Assembly: GCF_026016325.1 (NCBI RefSeq) | Contig: NZ_CP087203.1 | Location: 310,001 to 374,000, forward strand | Direction of reading: 5' to 3' | From: Pseudomonas sp. B21-056 | GTDB lineage: Bacteria > Pseudomonadota > Gammaproteobacteria > Pseudomonadales > Pseudomonadaceae | Length of the DNA stretch: 64,000 nucleotides | Translations under genes and position numbers: made by a program | The notes under the pieces: model-generated | Database searches by the model: none | Told to the model about the DNA's origin: nothing | Seen by the model: only the letters and a program-made list of their open reading frames with translations | Shown: positions 1 through 11,056 of the stretch, piece after piece | How positions within the stretch are numbered: position 1 is the first letter of the stretch | Layout of the letters: the number at the start of each line of letters is the position of its first letter

Positions 1-404
1 TGGCACAAAAACAGGAAGAGGACGACAAGGTCCGTCTCGATAAATGGTTGTGGGCGGCGCGATTCTATAAAACACGTGCACTCGCCAAGGCCGCCATCGA
101 AAGCGGCAAGGTTCATCATCGGGGCGAACGTTGCAAACCGGGCAAAGAGCCGCGCATCGGCGACGAGTTCGTCATTCGCGCCGGGTTCGATGAAAAAACC
201 GTGGTGGTCGAGGCGTTGTCGATCGTGCGGCGCGGGGCGCCTGAAGCGCAGACCCTGTATCGCGAAACCGAAGCCAGCGTCGCCAGGCGCGAAGCCGCCG
301 CTGCCCAACGCAAGGCCGGTGCCCTGGGGGTCAGTACCGATGGCAAGCCGAGCAAGAAGCAGCGCCGGGATTTGTTCAAGTTTCGCGGCAGCAACAGTGA
401 ATAA
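1..404 (+). CDS. hslR: Heat shock protein 15 (Hsp15), S4-domain RNA-binding protein; first base of the start codon lies outside the window
   Basis: Hsp15 binds free 50S ribosomal subunits carrying nascent chains and helps recycle stalled ribosomes. The reading frame is open from base 3, and bases 1-2 (tg) are consistent with an ATG whose A is just outside, giving about 134 residues, the normal family length. The N-terminal S4 fold is visible (VRLDKWLWAARFYKTRALA, then an ESGKVHH turn), followed by a basic, lysine/arginine-rich tail (KPSKKQRRDLFKFR) typical of HslR. hslO (Hsp33) follows about 255 bases downstream in the same direction, the usual heat-shock pairing in gammaproteobacteria. A large palindrome lies between the two and probably separates the transcripts. 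Confidence 0.93.
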   Translation, partial: AQKQEEDDKVRLDKWLWAARFYKTRALAKAAIESGKVHHRGERCKPGKEPRIGDEFVIRAGFDEKTVVVEALSIVRRGAPEAQTLYRETEASVARREAAAAQRKAGALGVSTDGKPSKKQRRDLFKFRGSNSE

Positions 405-441
405 AAGTACTTTCAGATACGCAATGTCTGAGGGGGGTATC

Positions 442-535
442 TGTGGCGAGGGGATTTATCCCCGCTGGGGCGCGCAGCGGCCCTGTTTTTTTGGGGCCGC
501 TACGCAGCCCAGCGGGGATAAATCCCCTCGCCACA
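442..535. repeat. Long palindromic intergenic repeat (type 'GTGGCGAGGGGATTTATCCCC')
   Basis: Two nearly perfect inverted arms (tgtggcgaggggatttatcc... and its complement) flank a centre of about 38 bases. Related sequence recurs as a half-copy at 41048-41089, so this is a dispersed REP-like family in this genome rather than a unique terminator. A transcript through it would form a very stable hairpin between hslR and hslO. Confidence 0.8.
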
Positions 536-660
536 AAAGGGGGGCTGGATGCAACGAACGGTGCGGCTGTCCAGCCCCACTCCCTTCCTTGCTTGGAACC
601 ACCCTCGAATGCCCATAAAATGTTCGGCATCCTTTGCCATCACCTCAGATACCCACCCCT

Positions 661-1563
661 ATGACTGATTTACCGGTTAACGATTGCACCCAACGTTTCA
701 TCTTTGATGACATCGACGCCCGTGGCGAACTGGTGGCGTTGGAGCGTAGTTATGCCGAAGTCCTTGCCAAGCACCCCTATCCGGAGCCGGTTGCGCAACT
801 GCTCGGTGAATTGATGGCGGCCGCGTCGCTGTTGATCGGCACGTTGAAGTTCGATGGCTTGCTGATCCTCCAGGCCCGCTCCGAAGGCCCGGTGCCGATG
901 CTGATGATCGAATGCTCCAGCGAGCGCGAAATTCGAGGCCTGGCCCGCTATCACGCCGATCAGATCGCCCCTGGCGCGACGCTGGCCGACCTGATGCCCA
1001 ATGGTGTGCTGGCCCTGACGGTCGATCCGACCCACGGCAAGCGCTACCAGGGCATTGTCGATCTCGACGGCGCGTCCCTGGCTGAATGCTTCACCAATTA
1101 CTTCGTCATGTCCCAGCAGACCAACACCAGATTCTGGCTCTATGCCGACGGGCGGCGCGCCCGTGGCCTGCTGCTGCAGCAACTGCCCGTCGACCGCATT
1201 CGCGATCCGGAAGAGCGTGATGCCAGTTGGCAGCACGTTACCGCTCTGGCCGGCACCTTGAGCGCCGACGAGTTGCTGGGCCTGGACAACGAAACGGTAC
1301 TGCATCGTCTCTACCACGAAGAAGCCGTGCGCCTGTTCGACGAGCTGCCGCTGCGCTTCCAATGCAGTTGCTCTCGTGAACGATCCGGCAATGCGCTGGT
1401 CAGTCTGGGTCTGGAAGATGCGCAGCAACTGGTCATCGAGCATGGCGGCGCCATCGAGATCGATTGTCAGTTTTGCAATGAGCGCTACCTGTTCGATGGG
1501 GCGGACGTTGCCCAATTGTTCGCCGGAGCGGGTGTCGACGCACCGTCAGATACTCGTCACTGA
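661..1563 (+). CDS. hslO: Redox-regulated molecular chaperone Hsp33
   Basis: Cytoplasmic holdase activated by oxidative unfolding. The start at the ATG giving [15 protein letters not shown] matches the usual Pseudomonas N-terminus; an in-frame ATG 27 bases upstream would add residues not typical of the family. The product is 300 residues. The zinc-binding redox switch is intact: C235-x-C237 and C269-x-x-C272, near the C-terminus as in all Hsp33 proteins. The N-terminal part carries the conserved stretches [17 protein letters not shown] and [16 protein letters not shown]. It sits downstream of hslR and upstream of pckA, as I recall for other Pseudomonas genomes. Confidence 0.96.
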   Translation: MTDLPVNDCTQRFIFDDIDARGELVALERSYAEVLAKHPYPEPVAQLLGELMAAASLLIGTLKFDGLLILQARSEGPVPMLMIECSSEREIRGLARYHADQIAPGATLADLMPNGVLALTVDPTHGKRYQGIVDLDGASLAECFTNYFVMSQQTNTRFWLYADGRRARGLLLQQLPVDRIRDPEERDASWQHVTALAGTLSADELLGLDNETVLHRLYHEEAVRLFDELPLRFQCSCSRERSGNALVSLGLEDAQQLVIEHGGAIEIDCQFCNERYLFDGADVAQLFAGAGVDAPSDTRH

Positions 1564-1681
1564 ATCGGTTCAGTGCAGGTAAATCTCCTGACAAACGCCG
1601 GATTTACGCCGTACTGACGGGAGGGCCCTACTCTTTTTGGGGTTTTCTGGCATAATCCGGCCCACTTTTTTCGGGTAGTAG

Positions 1682-3286
<1,605 letters not shown>

Positions 3287-3302
3287 GGTTGGGTCAGCGA
3301 AT

Positions 3303-3332
3303 GAAAAAACCGCCTTTCGGGGCGGTTTTTTG
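3303..3332 (+). terminator. Intrinsic terminator of pckA
   Basis: GC-rich stem aaccgcc/ggcggtt with a TTTC-type loop, followed by a run of T; it lies 17 bases after the pckA stop. A-runs on the other side mean it could also stop minus-strand transcription coming from the opposite side. Confidence 0.9.
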
Positions 3333-3339
3333 TGGGCGG

Positions 3340-4614
3340 CTATTTGTGTGAGGAGAGGTGGAAGGCGGGTGCCATGCTGTCCTGATCACGCCTGGACAAC
3401 CCCAAGGCTCCAGCCAATACGGGCCATTGGCTGACTACCTCTTTAAATTGCGCAATGATGTCATGCGCATTTGCCTGGTTGACCCGAAAGTATTCAGCTA
3501 CTTCCAGGGCAAGCTCCAGGTCCAAGGCATTGTCTGCTTCGGTAATATTGAGTTTCAGGCCATCGGCGTGTGATACCGGGTTCATGTCGTAGGCCGGGGA
3601 CAGACGCCATCCCCGGCCGGGGTCCAGGATGAAACCGTGGTTGCGCAGATGGTCGTCGGTATTGGAAACCAGAATGTTGAACACAATTCGTGACCATAGC
3701 TCACGCAAGTCCGCCCTGGTTTCCGAACCATGCTCCATCAAGACCTCCGCGAGTTCGAGATAGCTGGCACCTGTAGACGCGTCATCACTGTCCACTCGAT
3801 CAGTCATGGTCATGGCTGAGGCGAAATGTAACCGGCCGCCTCGTTCTGTGCGATCAAAACGCTTGATCATGAAGCAGTGATGATCGCTCGCATAGCGTCG
3901 AGCGAGACCGGTAGCGACCTGTAAGCCACAATGATTGGCCAGGGCGTTCACCACCATTTCCCAACCGCCGACATCATAGTCATCGCGGGGGCTTGGGAAT
4001 TTGGCTATCCACAAATGGCCGTGTTCGTCTGCAACGCTGGCCTTGGGTCTGGTTCCGCCGAGGGAACCACCCGGCGCGATCAGCATGTTCAACCACTGTC
4101 GGCCATCGGCCGACGTGTTGTCTGGATCGTTTTCCAGCGCTCGGCTTGCCTGTTCCAATGCGCGCAATTCAACAAAAGGGGGGGCCGCTACGTGGTCGCG
4201 ATCGTCGAGAAAGTTGCCTTCATCATCAAGTTTGTATCGGATGGCCCCGACTCGATACTGGTCATGAACACCTAAAAGGTAGTCGGCCTCGTACAGCTTG
4301 GTGTCTTTTGGACGCAGGCCATCTCGAACGTCCCGCTCCAGTCGTCGCTTCATCAGCAGTTGTCCCCAGCGATCCGGGCTCGAATCAGCGAATACGCCAA
4401 AGCGGGTTTGATGCTGCCCGGGAAACTGACGACCCGCAAACAGACTGATGCGAGGATCCAGAGGCGTGAAGTTGAGTGCCGGGTCGGACAGCGCGGCGGG
4501 GTCGTATTCGAACTCGAACACATTGGCGGAGCGAGCCTTCCTGGTGTGCAGGAAGCCAAGGCGTCTTGGACCTTCCAAAGTTTCCCAGTCGGCGTATACG
4601 GCAATCAGGGTCAT
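3340..4614 (-). CDS. hipA: HipA-family Ser/Thr kinase toxin
   Basis: Type II toxin kinase; in characterised systems HipA phosphorylates glutamyl-tRNA synthetase or related targets and halts growth. The 424-residue product has the N-terminal HipA_1 region, the glycine-rich nucleotide loop [13 protein letters not shown], the catalytic loop [11 protein letters not shown] and the metal-binding SPAYDMNPV, all in the usual order, so the kinase looks intact. It overlaps the end of the HTH antitoxin gene by 4 bases (ATGA-type junction), so the two are translationally coupled. The substrate cannot be read from the sequence. It faces pckA tail to tail. Confidence 0.92.
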   Translation of the reverse strand: MTLIAVYADWETLEGPRRLGFLHTRKARSANVFEFEYDPAALSDPALNFTPLDPRISLFAGRQFPGQHQTRFGVFADSSPDRWGQLLMKRRLERDVRDGLRPKDTKLYEADYLLGVHDQYRVGAIRYKLDDEGNFLDDRDHVAAPPFVELRALEQASRALENDPDNTSADGRQWLNMLIAPGGSLGGTRPKASVADEHGHLWIAKFPSPRDDYDVGGWEMVVNALANHCGLQVATGLARRYASDHHCFMIKRFDRTERGGRLHFASAMTMTDRVDSDDASTGASYLELAEVLMEHGSETRADLRELWSRIVFNILVSNTDDHLRNHGFILDPGRGWRLSPAYDMNPVSHADGLKLNITEADNALDLELALEVAEYFRVNQANAHDIIAQFKEVVSQWPVLAGALGLSRRDQDSMAPAFHLSSHK

Positions 4615-5105
4615 TGTTCACCTGTGGAGGGTTTGGTCTTTTTTTCCTTGATCAACAAATTGGAAAGCGACTGGGTGTTGAAAGGAAAGTCAGCAGAGAC
4701 ATCAGAAATTCGATTGCTGTTCTCAACCACATCCGTGCTCTTGCCAGTTGTAGGGGATTTTTTTACGGAGGTTGCTCTGCGTGCTCGCAGACCCTTGGCA
4801 GTCGGGGTGCCTGCCAACGGGAGCAATTGAGCGTCCTGCAGTTGCCTTCCGATTTCATCGGTTGCCGCGAGTTTGTTCAAATCTCTCTCCAGGCCCAACA
4901 CCTGCATGACTGACAGATAAGCGCCAATGGTGACTCCTGCCCCGCCTGATTCCAGAGAGCGTAAGGTGGTCAGGGACATGCCCGATCTCTCGGCGACTTG
5001 TTTGGCCGTCAGCTTGCGACGTAGTCGGGCAAGCTTCAGTCGTTCGCCAAATTCGGACAATAGCCTGGATGATGTCGGCAGCAGAGGCGCAGTTTTCTTG
5101 GCCAT
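4611..5105 (-). CDS. hipB: HipB-type helix-turn-helix antitoxin
   Basis: Cro/C1-type HTH repressor that neutralises HipA and represses its own operon. The HTH covers roughly residues 18-70 ([20 protein letters not shown], then [14 protein letters not shown]). At 164 residues it is much longer than E. coli HipB (88); the extra C-terminal half is lysine- and serine-rich and probably disordered, a layout seen in many HipB-like antitoxins. It is first in the two-gene operon, immediately downstream of repeated operator-like boxes. Confidence 0.88.
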   Translation of the reverse strand: MAKKTAPLLPTSSRLLSEFGERLKLARLRRKLTAKQVAERSGMSLTTLRSLESGGAGVTIGAYLSVMQVLGLERDLNKLAATDEIGRQLQDAQLLPLAGTPTAKGLRARRATSVKKSPTTGKSTDVVENSNRISDVSADFPFNTQSLSNLLIKEKKTKPSTGEQ

Positions 5106-5107
5106 AT

Positions 5108-5195
5108 GCCAATATTCCTTCAGTTATACGCGTTAACTGCCAGAATATTAACACTTAAACTGAGGGCCAAAAATAGCCAGAATATTGCCACTTAA
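5108..5195. promoter_or_regulatory. Candidate hipBA operator: repeated GCCAGAATATT boxes
   Basis: Two near-identical 20-base direct repeats begin at 5139 and 5176 (gccagaatattaacacttaa and gccagaatattgccacttaa; 37 bases apart), with a partial third box gccaatattc at 5108 overlapping the hipB start region. The second box contains a near-palindromic core gccagaatattgcc. Placement directly ahead of hipB is what autoregulation by HipB requires. Binding is inference. Confidence 0.65.
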
Positions 5196-5224
5196 CTCTG
5201 TCGTTATTCCGCAGGGCCTAATGG

Positions 5225-5491
5225 TTAGCGCAATCTCTGCCGCACCACCTCCAGCAACTCATGACCATCCTGAACCAACAGATAAAGCGCATGAACAATG
5301 CTGGGTATGTCTTTCACATCGGCATGCTTGAAACAAAGACAATGCAGGGTTTCGAGCAGGTTGCTGGAGGCTTGGATTCGTTGGGCGGCGGCGTCGCAGA
5401 GGTGTTGGAGATCAGCTTCGGTGTCGATGACCAGCACAGGTGTGCTGTTGAGCCGCTGGTATTGCTCGACAGGCGGGTGGGATATTTGCAT
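5225..5491 (-). CDS. Small conserved Pseudomonas protein of unknown function, DUF3077-like
   Basis: An 88-residue acidic, helical protein with no signal peptide. The middle (VLVIDTEADLQHLCDAAAQR and the following helices) resembles the small DUF3077-type proteins that are frequent in Pseudomonas; another member occurs at 41156-41434. A good ribosome site (gaagagg) precedes the ATG. The 250 bases upstream carry short inverted repeats (gtaggac at 5583 and gtcctac at 5673) and no other convincing gene. No function is known; assignment to the family is by general appearance only. Confidence 0.6.
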   Translation of the reverse strand: MQISHPPVEQYQRLNSTPVLVIDTEADLQHLCDAAAQRIQASSNLLETLHCLCFKHADVKDIPSIVHALYLLVQDGHELLEVVRQRLR

Positions 5492-5788
5492 TTGGGCCTC
5501 TTCAATACGACTTTTGAATCGCGCCGTGGACTATAGAGAGCTCTATTCGGGGACCGCAATATGGCTTGGAGGGACAGGTTGCGTAGGACGTTTACCGGCG
5601 TCTGACGTTCGGATAAGGGCCTTGTTCCTGATTCTTGCTGGCTGTCCCGTTTTCCGCGTAACTCTCCGTCAGGTCCTACACAAGCGCTGTAGGTATCGCC
5701 CAAGAGGCGGTAGGCTGCTTCTGAGAGGGCCGTAATAGATCACAGCCCCATCAGATCCTCGGTGAGCAAAACACCTCTATGCGCAGGG
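5492..5788. other. Intergenic region of about 300 bases, probable leader of the small minus-strand gene
   Basis: No convincing coding region. It contains a widely spaced 7-base inverted repeat (5583-5589 / 5673-5679). The sequence probably carries the promoter and 5' leader of the 88-residue protein downstream on the minus strand. Confidence 0.4.
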
Positions 5789-5932
5789 TCAGCCAAGCAA
5801 TGAAGAAGTCGTAGGCGTTAGAGCCGGGGCTTTGCAGTTGGCAAGCAGTGGCGGTACCTCGGGTAATCTCATGCATCCGCCCAACAGCAGGGATACGGAA
5901 ATCACGATGAGCAGGGTCAGCTTGTACGTCAT
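5789..5932 (-). CDS. Tiny predicted lipoprotein (47 residues)
   Basis: The sequence MTYKLTLLIVISVSLLLGGC is a textbook lipoprotein signal peptide ending in the lipobox LLGGC, so the mature product would be a 28-residue lipopeptide (CMRLPEVPPLLANC then a short Ser/Thr tail). AGAGG sits 9-10 bases ahead of the ATG. It begins 23 bases after the end of a subtilisin-like lipoprotein gene and is probably co-transcribed with it. Not obviously a member of a named family; could be entericidin-like in general organisation only. Function unknown. Confidence 0.65.
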   Translation of the reverse strand: MTYKLTLLIVISVSLLLGGCMRLPEVPPLLANCKAPALTPTTSSLLG

Positions 5933-5955
5933 GGTTTTTTCCTCTGAAAATCCAA

Positions 5956-7020
5956 TCAATCAACCATTGATCCAGGAACGCGTCGGGACGCCGCTTCAAG
6001 GTCCATCAACCCTCGACCATAGGCCTCGCTATTGGCGTAGATGCCCGTGCGATTGCTTGTCGCCAGCAGGTGTTCGCGTACTTGTTGCGGGCTGAGTTGT
6101 GGATACAGGCTTTGCAGCGCAGCCAATGCGCCGGTGACTAACGCTGCGGCCGGAGAGGTGCCGGCGGTATGTACGTAACGTCCATCCTTGGCGACAGTGA
6201 GCAGGCCTGCCTGAGCACCTGCGTCGCCACCGGGAACGGCGATGCACCAGGCTGCCGCGACGCCGCAATAGTTGGATTTGCCGTTGATGGCGCTGCCGTC
6301 GTTCTTCAGTGCAACAACTGCGATCCAACCCTTTTCCAGTTCAGGCAATGCCACTGGCAGCCCCGGTTCGGCCAGGGGCTGACGCTTGAGTTCATTGCCG
6401 GTCGGGAAGACGAGCACGGCGCCCTCCGATACCAGTTTCCGGGCAACGCCCAGGGAGGCGGGCATCACCTGGTTGTAGCGTGATTCGGTGATTTCGGTTG
6501 CGGGGATGGCGTTGGCCCACGAGTTGTTGAACAGGCGGGCGCCCTTGTCGAAGCCACTTTGCCAGGATCGGGCAATTTCGCTGTCGAAGAAAAAGGGCTC
6601 GTTGTCGTCGCCAAAGCGAAAGGGGATCAGCCGGGCGTTGAAGGCGATCCCATGCATGCCCTGATCGTCCTTGTTGGCGGCGAGGATGCCCGCCATCTGG
6701 GTGCCATGGCCGACGCGGTCGACTGTGCCGGGACGATTTTCGACATGGTCGAATCCCGGATCGTCCAGCCTGCCTTCGAACTCCTGCAGGTGGGCGTTGA
6801 GTCCTGAGTCGATCAGCGCCACGGTCACGTCCTGGCCGGTGCCGCCACGTGCATACAAGGTCGAGGCTTTTACGACGGACAGGCCTTGTTGCGCGAGATA
6901 CTCAGGGGTTTCGAACACGGCCGGTTCCACGCCGGATTGTTCGGGAATGGTCAGGCAGCCGACCAGCAATGAGGCTGACGTGATCGCCAGGATGCGTAGC
7001 GCGGTAAACAGGTGGGGCAT
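5956..7020 (-). CDS. Subtilisin-like (S8 family) serine protease, predicted lipoprotein
   Basis: A 354-residue protein with an N-terminal signal ending in LLVGC (Cys22), so it should be lipid-anchored on the periplasmic side. The S8 catalytic triad is complete: Asp71 (ALIDSGL), His105 (VGHGTQMAG) and Ser289 (AGTSPAAALVTG), with a candidate oxyanion Asn209 (PTGNE). There is little room for an I9 propeptide before the catalytic domain, so it probably matures differently from secreted subtilisins. It is followed by a tiny lipoprotein gene. Substrate unknown; peptide maturation or envelope quality control are possibilities only. Confidence 0.85.
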   Translation of the reverse strand: MPHLFTALRILAITSASLLVGCLTIPEQSGVEPAVFETPEYLAQQGLSVVKASTLYARGGTGQDVTVALIDSGLNAHLQEFEGRLDDPGFDHVENRPGTVDRVGHGTQMAGILAANKDDQGMHGIAFNARLIPFRFGDDNEPFFFDSEIARSWQSGFDKGARLFNNSWANAIPATEITESRYNQVMPASLGVARKLVSEGAVLVFPTGNELKRQPLAEPGLPVALPELEKGWIAVVALKNDGSAINGKSNYCGVAAAWCIAVPGGDAGAQAGLLTVAKDGRYVHTAGTSPAAALVTGALAALQSLYPQLSPQQVREHLLATSNRTGIYANSEAYGRGLMDLEAASRRVPGSMVD

Positions 7021-7274
7021 GGTTCGGTCCTTGAACGGGGTTCTTGAGCACCAGGCCTCCTGGCCCGATGTAATGCGAATTGACGGCGCACCTTAACCTG
7101 CAAACGAAGCAGGAACGAGGCATCAAAGTGCCCGGATTTGTATCACCTCGTGGCAAAGAAAAAGGCTGCCGAGGCTGTATCATCCGGTAGCGCTTTTTAT
7201 CCCGGCCTTTACTCGACTCGCTGCGCTGTGCCGCTAGGCTTTTGGCTTCACAGCAGTCAAAGGAGCGACCGCTT

Positions 7275-9203
7275 ATGCACAGCACCCTGGAACAGGTCTT
7301 CGGTTACCCACAGTTTCGCCCCGGTCAGGAGGCGGCCATCAGCGCAATACTGGCCGGGCGCTCGGCCGCGGCCATTTTCCCCACCGGGTCCGGCAAGTCA
7401 CTGTGTTATCAATTGCCGGCCCTGCTCTTGCCGCACCTGGTCGTGGTGGTGTCACCATTGCTGGCGCTCATGCAGGACCAGTTGGCGTTCCTGCAGCGCC
7501 ACGGTATCGCGGCGGCCAGTATCGACTCGACCCAGCGCCGTGATGAAACCAATGACGTCATGGCGCGGGCCCGTGCGGGTGAGTTGAAGATTCTGATGAT
7601 TTCGGTGGAGCGGCTGAAGAACGAGCGTTTCCGCAATTTCCTGCAACAGGTACCGATCTCCTTGCTGGTGGTGGACGAGGCCCATTGCATTTCGGAGTGG
7701 GGTCATAACTTCCGACCGGACTACCTCAAGCTTCCCGATTATCAGCGTCAATTCAATATTCCCCAGGTGCTGCTGCTGACGGCCACGGCAACCCCCCAGG
7801 TCATCGCCGACATGCAGGCCAGGTTCGCCATCGCTGCCGAGGATGTGGTGACCACCGGCTTCTATCGATCCAATCTCAATCTGCTGGTGGAGCCGGTGCG
7901 CGGTGCCGACAAGCGTGGGCGGCTGGTGCAATGGCTGGGCGAGCGTGTCGGGCAACCGAGTATCGTCTACGTGACCTTGCAACGAACCGCCGAGCAGATT
8001 GCCGACCACCTGGGCCAGCACGGTATCGACGCCGAGGCCTATCACGCCGGCTTGCCCCATGAGCAACGCGAAGCCATTCAGCGCAGGTTCATGGGTGGTC
8101 AGTCGAACTGCATCGTCGCGACCATCGCTTTCGGCATGGGCATCGACAAGAGCGATATCCGCAACGTGGTGCATTTCGACCTGCCCAAATCCATCGAAAA
8201 CTACAGCCAGGAGATTGGCCGCGCCGGGCGGGACGGACGGCCCTCCGATTGCCTGGTGCTGGCTAACCGCGACAGCCTCAACGTCCTGGAAAACTTTGTC
8301 TATGGCGATACACCGGAGCTGGAAGGCATTCGTTGCGTGCTCGAAGAGTTGAAGGCCGCTGCCCCCGATGGGCAATGGGAGTTCTTGCTGGGACCGCTGG
8401 CGGATCAGAGCAACATCCGCCAGCTACCCCTCAAGACGCTGCTGGTCCAGTTGGAGCTGCGTCGGCTGATCGCACCGCGCTATGTCTATTTTGCGGAGTA
8501 CCGCTTCAAGTTCCTGACCGAGCCGCAGGCGCTGCTGGAGCATTTTGAAGGGGAGCGAAAGGACTTCGTTTCGGCCATCATCCAGACCTCAAGCCGTGCC
8601 CGGACCTGGGCCACGGTGAATTTCGACGGGATGTACCAGCACTATCACGCTGAGCGTCATCGCGTGGTCAAGGCGCTGGATTATTTCCACGAGAAGGGCT
8701 GGATCGAGCTGGAAAGCAAACAGATGACCGAGGTCTACAGCGTGCTGGAGGCGGACCTTGATGTGCAGGCCTTGGGTGCCGAGCTGCACGCCTGCTTCAC
8801 CGGGCACGAGCGCAGTGAAATAGCGCGGATCCACGGGATGCTCGAGTTGTTTGCCGCCGACCGTTGCCTCGGTTACCGATTGGCGGAGTATTTCGGTGAT
8901 CACAATGCGCCAGACCCCTGCGGTCATTGCTCGGTGTGCCATGGTCAGATCGCGCGCCTGCCGGAACCACCGGAGTTGCCGGCACTTGTGGATAAAAACT
9001 TCGAGGCGCTGTGTGGCGACTTTATCCACAGGCACGGGCAGCACACGGGCAACGCGCCGTCTGCGGAGCGGCTGACCCGGTTTCTGTGCGGAATCAGCAT
9101 GCCGCTGTTCACCCGATTGAAGGCGCGGACGATCCGGGGATACGCCGCGCTGGAGGAGTATCCGTACGCCCAGGTTCGCCAGTGGACCCAGGCGCACTTG
9201 TGA
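7275..9203 (+). CDS. RecQ-family ATP-dependent DNA helicase
   Basis: Superfamily 2 helicase of 642 residues. Visible motifs: an N-terminal FRPGQEAAI (motif 0), FPTGSGKSLCYQ (Walker A, near residue 40), DEAHCISEWGHNFRPDY (Walker B and aromatic-rich loop), TATATPQV (motif III), and IGRAGRDGRPSDC (motif VI). A zinc-binding DPCGHCSVCHG lies near residue 550. The C-terminus does not show a clear HRDC domain, so this may be a RecQ-like paralogue rather than the housekeeping RecQ. The ATG at 7275 is chosen because aaaggagcga precedes it at good distance; an upstream GTG would add 11 residues. Confidence 0.85.
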   Translation: MHSTLEQVFGYPQFRPGQEAAISAILAGRSAAAIFPTGSGKSLCYQLPALLLPHLVVVVSPLLALMQDQLAFLQRHGIAAASIDSTQRRDETNDVMARARAGELKILMISVERLKNERFRNFLQQVPISLLVVDEAHCISEWGHNFRPDYLKLPDYQRQFNIPQVLLLTATATPQVIADMQARFAIAAEDVVTTGFYRSNLNLLVEPVRGADKRGRLVQWLGERVGQPSIVYVTLQRTAEQIADHLGQHGIDAEAYHAGLPHEQREAIQRRFMGGQSNCIVATIAFGMGIDKSDIRNVVHFDLPKSIENYSQEIGRAGRDGRPSDCLVLANRDSLNVLENFVYGDTPELEGIRCVLEELKAAAPDGQWEFLLGPLADQSNIRQLPLKTLLVQLELRRLIAPRYVYFAEYRFKFLTEPQALLEHFEGERKDFVSAIIQTSSRARTWATVNFDGMYQHYHAERHRVVKALDYFHEKGWIELESKQMTEVYSVLEADLDVQALGAELHACFTGHERSEIARIHGMLELFAADRCLGYRLAEYFGDHNAPDPCGHCSVCHGQIARLPEPPELPALVDKNFEALCGDFIHRHGQHTGNAPSAERLTRFLCGISMPLFTRLKARTIRGYAALEEYPYAQVRQWTQAHL

Positions 9204-9310
9204 GCTGCATCCATCCACTGAATGCCGTTCATCACACGAATAAATTTCAAAAACAGCCTGTGGCTGACTAAGGTGAAGGCTGTCTTTGGATCGCCAATGA
9301 GAGAACAGAC

Positions 9311-10528
9311 ATGAGCCAGACGATTGAGCACGCCGCCGTGATCGGTGCAGGCACCATGGGACGGGGCATCGTGATGTGCCTGGCCAATGCTGGCGTGACG
9401 GTGCGCTGGGTGGACAACAACCCGCAGATGCTCGAACAGGCCCTGGCCGCCGTGGCTGAGACCTACGCTCATGGCGTGCGCCAGGGCCGTATCGACCAGG
9501 GTGAGGCCGATGCTCGGCTCGCAAGGGTGACGCGGGCAGGCGATTACGCGGCGATCCGTGATGTGGACCTGGTGATCGAAGCCGTTTATGAGAACCTTGA
9601 ACTCAAACGGAAGATCTTCAGCGAGCTGGATGGCCTGCTCAAACCCGACGCCATTCTGGCGAGCAACACATCGGCCCTGGACATCGATGCCATTGCCGCC
9701 GCCACGCGCCGGCCAGGCCAGGTTCTGGGCCTGCATTTCTTCAGTCCGGCGCACATCATGAAATTGCTGGAAGTCGTTCGCGGTGGGCAAACCTCCAGAG
9801 CGGTGCTGGATGCAGCCCTGGCGCTGGGCAATCGCATGGGCAAGGTCAGTGTGGTGTCGGGCAATTGCCACGGGTTCATCGGCAACCGGATGCTCCACCC
9901 TTATGTGCTGGAGGCTCGCAAGATGTTGCTGGAGGGCGCGTTTCCCCAGCAGATTGATGCGGCGTTGCAAGGCTTCGGTTTTGCCATGGGACCGTTCCGG
10001 ATGTACGACGTGGTCGGGATCGATCTGGAGTGGCGTGCACGGGAACTGGCCGGCGAAGGCCAGGACGCGCCCGAGGTGCAGGTGGACAACCGCTTGTGCG
10101 AACTCGGGCGGTTCGGCCAGAAAAGCGGCAACGGGTACTATCACTACGAGCCCGGCAGCCGACAGGCCGAGCACGACGTAGAGGTCGATGCGCTGGTGCA
10201 GCGGGTCAGTGAGGAACTGGGTTTTCAGCGTCGGGAGATCGGCAACGAGGAAATTCTCGAGCGTTGCTTGCTGGCTCTGGTCAACGAGGGCGCGAAGATC
10301 CTGCAGGAAGGCATTGCCGGCTCGGCCCACGATATCGACCTGGTGTACCTCAACGGCTACGGTTTCCCGGCGGACAAAGGTGGCCCGATGGCCTGGGCCG
10401 ATGAGCAAGGACTTGAGGATATCCATGCGCGACTGCTGGAGCTGGAAACGAAGCAGGGAGACCAGTGGAGGCCGGCACGCTTGATCGGGGAGCTTGCGGC
10501 GCAGGGCAAGGGATTCGCGCAGCGGTAA
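9311..10528 (+). CDS. 3-hydroxyacyl-CoA dehydrogenase
   Basis: NAD-dependent oxidation of 3-hydroxyacyl-CoA to 3-ketoacyl-CoA. The 405-residue protein has an N-terminal Rossmann fold (AVIGAGTMGRGI, residues 9-20), the catalytic Ser/Asn and His regions (ASNTSALDIDAI; LHFFSPAHIMKLLEVV), and two C-terminal 3HCDH_C-like segments (HGFIGNRM; GYGFPADKGGPM). The second C-terminal repeat and the length argue against the ~320-residue carnitine dehydrogenases. It lacks the enoyl-CoA hydratase half of FadB. A thioesterase gene follows 43 bases downstream, suggesting a two-gene acyl-CoA unit; chain length and pathway are not evident. Confidence 0.88.
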   Translation: MSQTIEHAAVIGAGTMGRGIVMCLANAGVTVRWVDNNPQMLEQALAAVAETYAHGVRQGRIDQGEADARLARVTRAGDYAAIRDVDLVIEAVYENLELKRKIFSELDGLLKPDAILASNTSALDIDAIAAATRRPGQVLGLHFFSPAHIMKLLEVVRGGQTSRAVLDAALALGNRMGKVSVVSGNCHGFIGNRMLHPYVLEARKMLLEGAFPQQIDAALQGFGFAMGPFRMYDVVGIDLEWRARELAGEGQDAPEVQVDNRLCELGRFGQKSGNGYYHYEPGSRQAEHDVEVDALVQRVSEELGFQRREIGNEEILERCLLALVNEGAKILQEGIAGSAHDIDLVYLNGYGFPADKGGPMAWADEQGLEDIHARLLELETKQGDQWRPARLIGELAAQGKGFAQR

Positions 10529-10570
10529 CCAGCTTTCGCAACGACCACTGACAACCGAAAAGGACAAGCG

Positions 10571-10990
10571 ATGCCCCAACGCCACGAATACCCGTACCTG
10601 CACCCCATCACCACGCGCTGGCATGACAACGACGTGTACGGTCACGTCAACAACGTCACCTACTACAGCTTCTTCGATACGACGGTGAATACCTATCTGA
10701 TCGAGGTCGGCGGCCTGGATATCCAGGGTGGGGAGGTCGTGGCGTTCGTGGTGAGTTCAGCCTGCGACTACTTTGCCTCCATCGCATTCCCCGAGCGCAT
10801 TGAAGTGGGCCTGCGGGTCGGGAAGTTGGGCAGCAGTTCGGTGCAATATGAACTGGCGGTGTTCAAGGCGGGCGAGGCGGAGGCCTGCGCAGCGGGGCGC
10901 TTCGTGCACGTGTTCGTGGATCGGGCATCGAACCGGCCGGTGGCAATTCCGGATCGGTTGCGTGCAGCCCTGGAGCAATTGGTCGTTTGA
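10571..10990 (+). CDS. Acyl-CoA thioesterase, 4HBT hotdog family
   Basis: 139-residue single hotdog domain. The family signature is present near the N-terminus: [20 protein letters not shown], with the catalytic Asp and the HVNN turn. It probably hydrolyses an acyl- or hydroxyacyl-CoA made by the adjacent dehydrogenase. The ribosome site is aaaggac. A stable hairpin follows the stop directly. Confidence 0.85.
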   Translation: MPQRHEYPYLHPITTRWHDNDVYGHVNNVTYYSFFDTTVNTYLIEVGGLDIQGGEVVAFVVSSACDYFASIAFPERIEVGLRVGKLGSSSVQYELAVFKAGEAEACAAGRFVHVFVDRASNRPVAIPDRLRAALEQLVV

Positions 10991-10995
10991 AACGA

Positions 10996-11033
10996 AAAAT
11001 CGCAGCCTCCGGCAAGCGGTAGGCTGCGATTTT
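10996..11033. terminator. Bidirectional intrinsic terminator
   Basis: A 13-base arm aaaatcgcagcct pairs with aggctgcgatttt around a 12-base loop. It separates the convergent thioesterase and glycine-zipper genes and has A/T tracts on both outer flanks. Confidence 0.85.
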
Positions 11034-11056
11034 CAGTAGCTGGTATCAGTCAGCTA

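Noticed and set aside
442..535. CRISPR-like repeat
   Set aside because: Only one palindrome with two arms; no regularly spaced repeats or spacers anywhere in the window.
670..1515. Long minus-strand frame opposite hslO (281 residues)
   Set aside because: Mirror of a highly conserved gene in GC-rich DNA; no ribosome site and low-complexity Gln/His/Arg product.
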